Source: an uncultured Muribaculaceae bacterium
GTDB lineage: Bacteria > Bacteroidota > Bacteroidia > Bacteroidales > Muribaculaceae
Assembly: GCA_910583795.1 (NCBI GenBank)
Contig: CAJTZQ010000076.1
Coordinates: 1 to 16,820 of the forward strand
Reading direction: 5' to 3'
DNA length: 16,820 nucleotides
Under the pieces are notes generated by a model. It made no database searches, had not been told where the DNA came from, and worked only from the letters and a program-made list of their open reading frames with translations. Made by a program: the position numbers and the translations under genes. Positions 8,015 to 15,595 of the stretch are shown in pieces (within the stretch, counting starts at the first letter, position 1; every line of letters starts with the position of its first letter).

Positions 8015-8767
8015 ATGAGAAAAAATATTGTAGCAGGCAACTGGAAAATGAACACCGTCCTTGAGGAAGGTGTCGAGCTTGCCAACCAGGTAAACGAACT
8101 TCTTAAAGAGAAGAAAGCAAATTGTGAAGTGGTTATCTGCGTTCCTTTCACTCACCTTGTGTCAGTAAAAGGCGTAATTGACGAACCTCTCAAACTCGGT
8201 GCAGAGAATTGCTCTGAGCATGAGAAAGGAGCATACACCGGGGAGGTTAGCGCATCCATGGTAAAATCTACAGGTGCAAGCCACGTAATCCTTGGACATA
8301 GCGAGCGCCGTCAATACTTCGGAGAAAATAACGAACAGCTCCTTACCAAGACTCAACAGGCACTTGCAAACGGTCTTACTCCTATTTTCTGCGTTGGGGA
8401 AGTGCTCGAAGAACGCGAGAATGGTTCATATAATGAAGTTGTAAAGGGACAGGTTGAGGCTCTCTTCTCTCTTTCTGCAGAAGACTTCGCAAAAATCGTT
8501 ATCGCTTACGAACCCGTTTGGGCAATCGGCACAGGCAAGACTGCTACAGCAGATCAGGCTCAAGACATGCACGCTCATATCCGCAATGTCATAGCTGAGA
8601 AATATGGCAAAGAGCTCGCAGACAACACATCAATACTCTATGGTGGCTCATGCAAACCAAGCAATGCCAAAGAGCTTTTCGCAAAACCGGACGTAGACGG
8701 TGGTCTAATCGGAGGTGCAGCGCTTAAAGCTGACTCATTCATGGGAATTATCGAGGCATTCGATTAA
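8015..8767 (+). CDS. tpiA: Triose-phosphate isomerase
   Basis: A 250-residue cytoplasmic TIM-barrel enzyme that interconverts dihydroxyacetone phosphate and glyceraldehyde 3-phosphate in glycolysis and gluconeogenesis. All active-site residues are visible: Lys11 in GNWKMN, His95 in LGHSERR, Glu166 in AYEPVWAIGTGKTA (which also starts the flexible loop), and the phosphate-binding LYGGSCKPSNA and GGLIGGAAL near the C-terminus. The length is normal for the family. The start fits: it begins MRKNIVAGNWKMN and is preceded by an A-rich leader. Many codons end in C in the conserved parts, consistent with high expression. It has its own promoter and leader palindrome and is followed by a hairpin terminator. 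Confidence 0.98.
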   Translation: MRKNIVAGNWKMNTVLEEGVELANQVNELLKEKKANCEVVICVPFTHLVSVKGVIDEPLKLGAENCSEHEKGAYTGEVSASMVKSTGASHVILGHSERRQYFGENNEQLLTKTQQALANGLTPIFCVGEVLEERENGSYNEVVKGQVEALFSLSAEDFAKIVIAYEPVWAIGTGKTATADQAQDMHAHIRNVIAEKYGKELADNTSILYGGSCKPSNAKELFAKPDVDGGLIGGAALKADSFMGIIEAFD

Positions 8768-8776
8768 TAATCTATT

Positions 8777-8821
8777 ACGGCAGCTTCGTCGGGATAGACC
8801 GACGAAGCGCCGTTTTCTTTT
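8777..8821 (+). terminator. Hairpin terminator after tpiA
   Basis: The arms ACGGC-A-GCTTCGTCGG (8777-8792) and CCGACGAAGCGCCGT (8799-8813) pair over 15 bp with a single bulged A and a six-base loop. They are followed by the interrupted T tract TTTTCTTTT. The hairpin lies only nine bases after the tpiA stop. Because the next gene begins 20 bases later with no evident promoter, it probably acts as a partial terminator that lowers expression of the SPOR-folE pair relative to tpiA. Confidence 0.8.
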
Positions 8822-8841
8822 AAATCTGTCCGGACAACGAA

Positions 8842-9360
8842 ATGAAAATCACAATTCTTTCAAGGCTGGCGAAAGCAATCCCTGCAATAGCTATCTCAGC
8901 TTTATTATGTCAGCCTTTAGGTGCTGTTGCAGATTCACGCAATGACTATAACGTGATAGAAATGATGCAAACAGAGTCAAACGGAAACGTCGTCATAGAC
9001 ATTCCGGAGAATCTTATTGACCTCATTTTGCATTCTTCAAAAAAAGAACATTCTCATGAAATCAAACCGGGAATAAACAAACTCTCCGGTTTCAGAATAC
9101 AGGTTTTCAGTGACGGAAGAAACCAACATACCCTTGAAGCACGCGCAAAAGCACGTGGAAGTGCTATATTGGCAAAATTCCCAAAATATCGCGGACAGAT
9201 ATATACTTATTCCAGTTCCCCCAACTGGTATACCAGAGTTGGCAATTTCCGTACAAATTCGGAAGCCAATGCTGCATTGACCGAATTAAAAAGGGCATTC
9301 CCTAATTATTCCTCAGAGATGAGGGTGGTAAAATCTCAAATTGTAGTTGTCAAGCCATGA
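8842..9360 (+). CDS. SPOR domain protein, periplasmic
   Basis: A 172-residue secreted protein. The N-terminus is a signal peptide (basic start, hydrophobic stretch, probable cleavage after GAVA at about residue 30). A short, probably unstructured linker follows to about residue 80. The C-terminal half (about 83-170) is a SPOR domain: GFRIQVFSDGRNQHTLEA, then an Ala/Lys-rich helix, YTRVGNFRTNSEANAALTELK and a final RVVKSQIVVV strand. SPOR domains in general bind peptidoglycan glycan strands stripped of stem peptides, often at the division septum; that role here is inferred. There is no trans-membrane segment after the signal, so it is expected to be free in the periplasm. Its TGA stop overlaps the folE start by 4 nt, and it lies 20 bases after the tpiA terminator. 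Confidence 0.85.
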   Translation: MKITILSRLAKAIPAIAISALLCQPLGAVADSRNDYNVIEMMQTESNGNVVIDIPENLIDLILHSSKKEHSHEIKPGINKLSGFRIQVFSDGRNQHTLEARAKARGSAILAKFPKYRGQIYTYSSSPNWYTRVGNFRTNSEANAALTELKRAFPNYSSEMRVVKSQIVVVKP

Positions 9361-9935
9361 ACTTAACTGAAAGGGACGAAAAAGTTGTGAGCGAGATTGC
9401 AGCTCACTATCGAGAGATTTTAAGACTTGTTGGTGAAGATCCTGACCGCGAAGGTCTGGTAAAAACACCTATGAGAGCCGCCAAAGCTATTTACGACATC
9501 ACTTCCGGCTATAGGAAAAATCCTGAGGAAATTGCATCTCAGGCAATTTTCGAACATGCCGGTTCTAAAATTGTGATTGTCAAAGACATTGAATTCTACA
9601 GCATGTGTGAACATCATATTCTTCCTTTCTTTGGTAAAGTTGCTGTAGGATACCTCCCAAAAGGGAAAATGATCGGGTTATCTAAACTCGCAAGAATCGT
9701 GGACTGTTTTGCGCGTCGTCTTCAGGTGCAAGAAAGACTCACGGCACAAGTCTGTGATCTCCTCACGAAAACTCTCCCCAATGACGGGGTTATTGTTGCA
9801 TGTGAAGCAGAACATCTTTGCATGAAAATGAGGGGCGTTGAAAAACAGGATTCATCGACGGTAACATATGATTATACAGGAAATTTTGCTCAAGATTATT
9901 CCTTAAGACAAGAATTTATGTCTTTTATAAAGTGA
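9357..9935 (+). CDS. folE: GTP cyclohydrolase I
   Basis: Converts GTP to 7,8-dihydroneopterin triphosphate, the first step towards tetrahydrofolate and related pterins. The 192-residue chain carries the family's zinc ligands, Cys84 and His87 in YSMCEHHILPF and Cys155 in EHLCMKMRG. It also has the adjacent catalytic His86, the SKLARIVDCFARRLQVQERLT stretch (split around residues 109-128), and a C-terminal DSSTVT. The fold is expected to form a decamer. The ATG overlaps the SPOR gene's stop codon as ATGA, so translation is probably coupled to it. The gene is convergent with malQ, with a 52-bp palindrome between them. Confidence 0.97.
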   Translation: MNLTERDEKVVSEIAAHYREILRLVGEDPDREGLVKTPMRAAKAIYDITSGYRKNPEEIASQAIFEHAGSKIVIVKDIEFYSMCEHHILPFFGKVAVGYLPKGKMIGLSKLARIVDCFARRLQVQERLTAQVCDLLTKTLPNDGVIVACEAEHLCMKMRGVEKQDSSTVTYDYTGNFAQDYSLRQEFMSFIK

Positions 9936-9969
9936 TAATCACATAAAATTCAAATCATAAACTCTCTAT

Positions 9970-10021
9970 TTAAGACATAAAAACAGCGGCAATTTAAATT
10001 GCCGCTGTTTTTATGTCTTAA
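9970..10021. terminator. Bidirectional terminator between folE and malQ
   Basis: A 52-bp perfect palindrome with no mismatch or bulge. Its half reads TTAAGACATAAAAACAGCGG followed by CAATTT. The GC-rich core AGCGGC / GCCGCT is flanked by an A run on one side and a T run on the other, so it gives a stem plus U tract on both strands. It lies 35 bases after the folE stop and 14 bases after the malQ stop, which fits shared termination of the two convergent genes. Confidence 0.92.
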
Positions 10022-10034
10022 GAGATGATTAATG

Positions 10035-12713
10035 TCAACGAGACGAAGAGCGAATAGCATCATAAAGCCACGTATTGAAATCTTCTTGCGAAAGAAGATT
10101 CTCAACCGTGAGATGCATTCTGTATCTCCAATAATGATGCACGTCTGCAGGTTCGTTGATTTGTTCCTCATGTGGATTTTCTCGACGAAGTTTACCATCG
10201 GCAGAAAGCCAATCGGCAAGCGGAATAATACTGAACATTGAGGGACTCTTCAATTGAAGATCAAGCACTTTCTTACATACCCACGGCTCTGCAAAATAGG
10301 GAGCTTCTCCATGTTCATGAAGTGCATTATTGTAGAATCTCTGAGTGACTGCACGATCGGATTCCCACCATGCACGGATACCACCCATATCATGCGTAGA
10401 AGTTGTACAAACTGAAAAATACGGATAACGCCATGTGTCGCCGAATTCAAGTGCCGGATCTTTAGGCATTCTTTGAATTTCAAGAGAAAGAATCTCGAGT
10501 CTATTCATTACCTCCGGCACACATGCCGGTATCATTCCGAGGTCTTCAGCACACGTAAGCATACCTGTTGAATCAATGAGCGGTGGAAGTTTCCACATAG
10601 CCTTACCATACCAGAAATCATTATGGCGATGATAATAGAAATCGTTGTAAAGCCTGTTGAAACACCATTTCTCATAGTCAGAGAGCATTCGGTATTGATA
10701 TGAGAACTGTGCCGCAATGCGTGGATGATAATGCCCCTTCTGATAAGGATCCTCGATAAAGAGAACGTTATCAATGAGACCTAACAAGGCATTACAGATT
10801 CGCGTGTTCTTTTCATTCACCTCTAATGAGGAAAAATAATCAGCTACCTTTTTCTGAGTGTTGACAAACGGGCGCAGAATATATCTTCCCTCGGGAAGAG
10901 CTTCAAGATAAGTATTCTTGACTTCACCCACGTATGGACCAAAGAAATCTGTTAGCATCCACTCAAGGATGAGAGGTTTAGTCTGAATTTCAGGATTGAT
11001 CCAGAAATCATAAGAATGACGCAACTCTTCCGGAGTAAAGGGAAGAGCAGGATTGAAATATCCCAGCAATCCATGGATGGCATCCATAGGAATCTGCCAA
11101 ATACGGAAGAATCCAAGAATGTGGTCTATTCTATAGGCATCGAAATATTCTGCCATCTTTCTGAACCGATCTTTCCACCATTGGAAACCATCGCATGCCA
11201 TTTCATCCCAGTTATAGGTTGGGAAGCCCCAGTTCTGACCGAGAACAGAGAAATCATCCGGTGGTGCACCAGCTTGACAATCCATGTTGAACAAACGCGG
11301 ATGTTGCCATGCGTCGACGCTAAATCTGCCGATTCCGATAGGTATGTCACCTTTTAACACGACTCTATGCAGATGGGCATAATCCCTCACTTCCCTTAGC
11401 TGACGATCAAGATGGTATTGAACAAAATAATAGTATTTTATTTCATCTTCATGATCTTTGCAGAATTGTGCTACTTTATTATAGTCATATTCTGCATATT
11501 CACCCCAGAGATTATTATCCGGCGTATTATTTATTTCACAAAGGACACGCCAAGCTGCATAGGGGAGAAGCCATTCTTCATTATGGTCGAGGAACTTTCT
11601 AAATTCTGGAGATTTAAGATCGGTGGCACCTTTCTGCTGATAAATTTCTCTCAGATATTCATCCTTAGCCTTAGTGACGGTCTCATAATCTATCTCTTTC
11701 AATCCATTGAGTTCTTCGCCTATCTTTTTATAGTGTTCACGACGGGTTGGATCAGTAAGGATTCCGACAGCATCCAATCTAATGTACATAGGATGGAGCG
11801 CAAATGTTGAATTTGCACTGTATGGATATGAATCCACCCATGTTCCTGTCTTTGTTGTGTCATTGATAGGAAGGACCTGAAGAACCTTCTGTCCGGTTCT
11901 TACACACCAGTCTACCATTTTTTTGATGTCGAAGAAATCACCTACGCCAAAATCTTCCTCAGTACGGATGGAAAATACAGGAATTGCAGTTCCTGCCCCT
12001 TTCCAGTTGTTGCGAGGATTGGCAAAACGAAGTCCGTCGACCACAATCTGTGTGTCGGGATCTACATTGATAAATCCACATATACGATTGTCAATGGTTT
12101 CCCATGCAACTGCCTCCCGTGTATCCTTCTTTAAAATGACAAATTTGTATTGGAAAGGGGCATCAAGACAAGAAAGAGGAAGATTTATGCTCCATTCAGG
12201 ATAATTAGAATCATTTAGAGGAAGCGCCTTTTCAGGAATCCAGTTTCCCAAGAAATCGCCCTCCCCAGAAATGGCAATGACTTCGTCAGGCTCAACCATT
12301 GGAGCGCTGATTCTTAGTTGCAGTGTTCCGGGAAGAGAGGGCAGAGGTTGATCGCGAAATCTACGCATCAGCATTCCGTCGACAAATGCAGATGAGTAAT
12401 ACGGTTTGTCGCCCGGCATATCCTGCCAGGAATCAAACACCTTCACTTCATTAATATTATCACCTCCTATAAATTTATGAGGTTTACCCCATTCAAAGCG
12501 CCACGCCTTACCTTCAGCTTTAACAATATAGTAATAGTTGAAATCGCAGGGATTATCCTTAAATTCCACGTCTGCCACCCATTGTCCGGGAGCTGTCAGC
12601 TTCATCTCCAACGCCTGGGTAGCATCTCCACCGCCAAGCTGAAGAATATCTCCACAAAGATAGAGAGCCTCTCCCCATTGGGTGTGATAGTTTAAATTAA
12701 AAGAGATTTTCAT
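10035..12713 (-). CDS. malQ: 4-alpha-glucanotransferase, DPE2-type with two CBM20 domains
   Basis: A GH77 amylomaltase that transfers alpha-1,4-glucan segments between maltodextrins, or to glucose, in glycogen and starch breakdown. The 892-residue chain starts with two starch-binding CBM20 modules (about 1-110 and 128-230; the second has GEGDFLGNW). The catalytic barrel follows from about residue 240. Catalytic residues are the nucleophile Asp530 in DAYRIDH, the acid/base Glu723 in CAEDLGMIP and Asp775 in TSTHDMGG. The domain order and an extended region within the barrel resemble plant DPE2 rather than the roughly 690-residue E. coli MalQ. No signal peptide is seen, so it is cytoplasmic. It is transcribed alone between the palindrome at 9970 and a promoter just upstream. 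No other starch genes are nearby. Confidence 0.95.
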   Translation of the reverse strand: MKISFNLNYHTQWGEALYLCGDILQLGGGDATQALEMKLTAPGQWVADVEFKDNPCDFNYYYIVKAEGKAWRFEWGKPHKFIGGDNINEVKVFDSWQDMPGDKPYYSSAFVDGMLMRRFRDQPLPSLPGTLQLRISAPMVEPDEVIAISGEGDFLGNWIPEKALPLNDSNYPEWSINLPLSCLDAPFQYKFVILKKDTREAVAWETIDNRICGFINVDPDTQIVVDGLRFANPRNNWKGAGTAIPVFSIRTEEDFGVGDFFDIKKMVDWCVRTGQKVLQVLPINDTTKTGTWVDSYPYSANSTFALHPMYIRLDAVGILTDPTRREHYKKIGEELNGLKEIDYETVTKAKDEYLREIYQQKGATDLKSPEFRKFLDHNEEWLLPYAAWRVLCEINNTPDNNLWGEYAEYDYNKVAQFCKDHEDEIKYYYFVQYHLDRQLREVRDYAHLHRVVLKGDIPIGIGRFSVDAWQHPRLFNMDCQAGAPPDDFSVLGQNWGFPTYNWDEMACDGFQWWKDRFRKMAEYFDAYRIDHILGFFRIWQIPMDAIHGLLGYFNPALPFTPEELRHSYDFWINPEIQTKPLILEWMLTDFFGPYVGEVKNTYLEALPEGRYILRPFVNTQKKVADYFSSLEVNEKNTRICNALLGLIDNVLFIEDPYQKGHYHPRIAAQFSYQYRMLSDYEKWCFNRLYNDFYYHRHNDFWYGKAMWKLPPLIDSTGMLTCAEDLGMIPACVPEVMNRLEILSLEIQRMPKDPALEFGDTWRYPYFSVCTTSTHDMGGIRAWWESDRAVTQRFYNNALHEHGEAPYFAEPWVCKKVLDLQLKSPSMFSIIPLADWLSADGKLRRENPHEEQINEPADVHHYWRYRMHLTVENLLSQEDFNTWLYDAIRSSSR

Positions 12714-12733
12714 GTGAGAAAATATTTAGTTTG

Positions 12734-12741
12734 CAAACATA
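12734..12741 (-). promoter_or_regulatory. Candidate -7 box of malQ
   Basis: On the minus strand 12741-12734 reads TATGTTTG, a full TAnnTTTG match. The -33 position carries only TGTT-like sequence. Transcription would begin near 12727, giving a very short leader of about 13 bases. Confidence 0.4.
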
Positions 12742-12804
12742 ATACCATCCTTAAGTATTAAACACTTTAGACAGCAACATGCTTAGTTAATATTATATAA
12801 TTAT

Positions 12805-12839
12805 GGGAGACACACCATATATACATGAGTGTGTCTCCC
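12805..12839 (-). terminator. Hairpin after nrdJ without a T tract
   Basis: GGGAGACACAC (12805-12815) pairs perfectly with GTGTGTCTCCC (12829-12839) around a 13-base AT-rich loop. It starts 7 bases after the nrdJ stop. On the minus strand it is followed by ATAATTATATAA rather than a T run. It may be a weak terminator or a 3'-end stabiliser, with some transcripts perhaps continuing into malQ. Confidence 0.6.
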
Positions 12840-12846
12840 GATAGGG

Positions 12847-15408
12847 TTATCCGCAACGAGAGTTTCCACAGTTAGTGCATATCAGGCATCCTTCCTGATA
12901 TACAAGTGTTTCTTCTCCACAATTAGGGCATCTATGTCCTTTAGCTTCAGTGCCGTTCGGCATATATTTCTTCAATGCTCGTTCCACACCATTTTTCCAG
13001 GTGTTAATACTATTGGAATCAAGATCAAGACCTCCTACAAGCTTCAGCACCTGATCAATTGGCATTCCATACCTTAACACCCCGGAAATCAATTTAGCAT
13101 AGTTCCAGAACTCGGGATTAAACTTTTCGCTCAAGCCCTCAATCGTGGTTTTGTAACCTCGCTTATTAATAAACTGGAAGTCGTAACGTTTCTTGCCATT
13201 TTCATCAACAGCCTTGATTATCTTACCATGGCTTACGCTTTTAGGACAGAAAATACCATCTTCGTCATCTGCAAGACCGGTAAACACTTCATAAGGTTTA
13301 CCATCTACCAAGCCTACAAAAGCAATCCACTTCTCTTTATTATTCTGGAAGCGTACGACATCCGCCTCAAGTTCTGTCGGACGTTTTACAGCATGGTCAG
13401 GAATGTGAATAAGTCCTGCAAGCGGATTAGCATCAACCTGTTTTATCTCCTTCTTTTTGGGAAGAGCTTCAAGTACATTATTTCGTGAGCCATCGCGATA
13501 TACTGTGCATCCCTTGCAGCCAGCACGCCATGCCTCCATATAGAGATTGCCGACAAGTTCTTCGCTTACATCATTCGGAAGGTTGATCGTAACACTGATA
13601 GAATGGTCTACCCATTTTTGAATCTCACCTTGCATCCTGACCTTTTCCATCCAGTCTACATCGTTGGCCGTAGCTTTATAATAAGGAGATTTCGCTACGA
13701 GCTGGTCAAGTTCTTCAGAAGTAAGGTTGGACTTAGCTTCAATCCCGTTTATGCGCATCCATTCAAGGAATTTGTGATGATAGACAACATATTCCTCAAA
13801 AGAATCACCAACTTCATCTACAAAGTCAATTCTAACGTTTTCATCACTGGGATTAACCTTCCTTCTTCTCTTATAGATGGGCATGAATACAGGTTCAATT
13901 CCAGATGTAGTCTGCGTCATGAGAGATGTTGTGCCGGTAGGGGCAATCGTCAGACATGAAATGTTACGACGACCCACTTTCTCCATCTTAGCAATTAATT
14001 CCGGGTCAGCCTCTCTCAACCTTGAAATAAAAGGATTAGATCTTTCTCTCTCTGCATCATAGAGTTCAAACGCCCCACGCTGTTCCGCCATTTCCACTGA
14101 AGAACGGAAATAAGCGAGCGCCAACTCTTTATGAACCTTGGTTGAAAACTCAGTAGCTTCTTTAGTTCCGTAAGTAAATCCAAGTGCAGCGAGCATATCA
14201 CCTTCTGCAGTTGTTCCACATCCCGTACGACGTCCCGCAGAAGTTTTTTTCTTAATCTTCTTCCACAAATTGAGTTCAGTCTGCTTGACCTCAGGAGTTT
14301 CTGGATCTGTGCCGATCTTATCTATGATAAGGTCAATCTTATCCATTTCAAGATCGATGATATCATCCATTATTCTCTGCGCTTTACCAACATGCTCGCG
14401 GAAAAGATCAAAGTCAAATTCCGCGTTAGGGGTGAACGGGTTCTTTACATAACTATAAAGATTTATGGCAAGAAGACGGCAACTGTCATAAGGACAAAGA
14501 GGAATTTCACCACAAGGATTTGTCGATACGGTCTCAAATCCTTGATCTGCATAACAGTCCGCGAGACTTTCCCTGCGGATCGTATCCCAGAAAAGCACAC
14601 CTGGTTCAGCACTTTGCCATGCATCGTGGATAATCTTTCTCCATAATGCTGTGGCATCTATCTCCTGAGCCACATCCGGATGATCAGAATCTATAGGAAA
14701 TTTCTGAACATAAGGACTTCCGGAAACCACCGACTCCATAAATTCATCATCAATCTTCACTGACACATTAGCTCCTGTCACTTTGCCGGGAGTCATTTTT
14801 GCATCAATAAATCCTTCCGAATCAGGATGCTTAATAGAAACAGTCAGCATCAACGCTCCTCTTCTTCCGTCTTGAGCGACTTCTCGGGTTGAGTTGCTGT
14901 ATCTTTCCATAAAGGGCACAAGCCCCGTAGAAGTTAAAGCGGAATTTTTAACAGGAGTGCCCTTCGGTCGCAAATGTGACAAATCATGTCCCACACCGCC
15001 TCTTCGCTTCATAAGCTGCACCTGCTCTTCATCAATCTTGACAATACCCCCGTATGAATCCGGTTTACCATCAAGTCCAATCACAAAACAATTAGACAGA
15101 GAACCAACCTGATATGTATTGCCAATACCAGCCATCGGACTACCCTGAGGAACTATATACCGAAAACCCTTCAGAAGATTGAATATTTCTTCCTCACTCA
15201 TGGGAGAAGGATATTTGTTTTCTACCTGATGTAATGAGCGAGCAATTCGACGATGCATATCGTCGGGGGTCTTTTCATAGATATTTCCAAATGAATCCTT
15301 CAATGCATATTTAGTGACCCACACTCTTGCAGCGAGTTGGTCACCCTTAAAGTATTGAAGAGAAGCCTCATAGGCTTCATCATAAGAAAATGTTTGAGGT
15401 TCAGCCAT
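12847..15408 (-). CDS. nrdJ: Adenosylcobalamin-dependent ribonucleotide reductase (class II)
   Basis: Reduces ribonucleotides to deoxyribonucleotides using a radical generated from coenzyme B12, so it needs no oxygen and no separate radical subunit. Numbered from the chosen start (853 residues): Cys107 in SLSNCFV is one of the redox pair, the motif NPCGE (297-301) carries the radical Cys299 and Glu301, and APTGTTS is a substrate-phosphate-binding motif further on. The C-terminus is a zinc-ribbon-like tail with CPNCGEE and CLICTNCGNSRCG, which probably re-reduces the active site. No ATP-cone domain is apparent at the N-terminus. The ATG at 15408 (MAEPQTFSYDEA) is preferred because homologues I recall begin near this point. 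An in-frame ATG at 15438 would add ten residues. It is divergent from the nitroreductase, with interlocked promoters. There is no room in the 52-base leader for a cobalamin riboswitch. Confidence 0.95.
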   Translation of the reverse strand: MAEPQTFSYDEAYEASLQYFKGDQLAARVWVTKYALKDSFGNIYEKTPDDMHRRIARSLHQVENKYPSPMSEEEIFNLLKGFRYIVPQGSPMAGIGNTYQVGSLSNCFVIGLDGKPDSYGGIVKIDEEQVQLMKRRGGVGHDLSHLRPKGTPVKNSALTSTGLVPFMERYSNSTREVAQDGRRGALMLTVSIKHPDSEGFIDAKMTPGKVTGANVSVKIDDEFMESVVSGSPYVQKFPIDSDHPDVAQEIDATALWRKIIHDAWQSAEPGVLFWDTIRRESLADCYADQGFETVSTNPCGEIPLCPYDSCRLLAINLYSYVKNPFTPNAEFDFDLFREHVGKAQRIMDDIIDLEMDKIDLIIDKIGTDPETPEVKQTELNLWKKIKKKTSAGRRTGCGTTAEGDMLAALGFTYGTKEATEFSTKVHKELALAYFRSSVEMAEQRGAFELYDAERERSNPFISRLREADPELIAKMEKVGRRNISCLTIAPTGTTSLMTQTTSGIEPVFMPIYKRRRKVNPSDENVRIDFVDEVGDSFEEYVVYHHKFLEWMRINGIEAKSNLTSEELDQLVAKSPYYKATANDVDWMEKVRMQGEIQKWVDHSISVTINLPNDVSEELVGNLYMEAWRAGCKGCTVYRDGSRNNVLEALPKKKEIKQVDANPLAGLIHIPDHAVKRPTELEADVVRFQNNKEKWIAFVGLVDGKPYEVFTGLADDEDGIFCPKSVSHGKIIKAVDENGKKRYDFQFINKRGYKTTIEGLSEKFNPEFWNYAKLISGVLRYGMPIDQVLKLVGGLDLDSNSINTWKNGVERALKKYMPNGTEAKGHRCPNCGEETLVYQEGCLICTNCGNSRCG

Positions 15409-15462
15409 TTGAATTTTAAGATTTTTCCTGTATAACAAGTGGAATTTTATTGGAGAGTTGTG

Positions 15463-15495
15463 ATTGCAAATTTAGCAAAAAAATGAGTATATTTG
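15463..15495 (+). promoter_or_regulatory. Promoter of the nitroreductase gene
   Basis: ATTG (15463-15466), a spacer of 21 bases, then TATATTTG (15488-15495), which matches TAnnTTTG exactly. Transcription would start near 15502, giving a leader of about 95 bases. It overlaps the opposite-strand nrdJ promoter over nearly its whole length. Confidence 0.55.
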
Positions 15496-15499
15496 CAAA
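15467..15499 (-). promoter_or_regulatory. Promoter of nrdJ
   Basis: On the minus strand TTTG (15499-15496), a spacer of 21 bases, then TAAATTTG (15474-15467). Both elements match the Bacteroidetes consensus. The start would be near 15460, about 50 bases before the preferred nrdJ ATG. The same DNA carries the nitroreductase promoter in the other direction. Confidence 0.6.
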
Positions 15500-15595
15500 C
15501 CAATAGCAATTTATTGAAAGAATTATTTCCCGATTAAGTCATTTTTCCAATGGCTTGCGTTAAGGAATATACTCTTTTTTAATTATTTTATCTGA

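Noticed and set aside
15409..15460. Cobalamin riboswitch upstream of the B12-dependent nrdJ.
   Set aside because: The predicted leader is only about 50 bases and no B12-box-like conserved sequence or multi-stem fold is visible.
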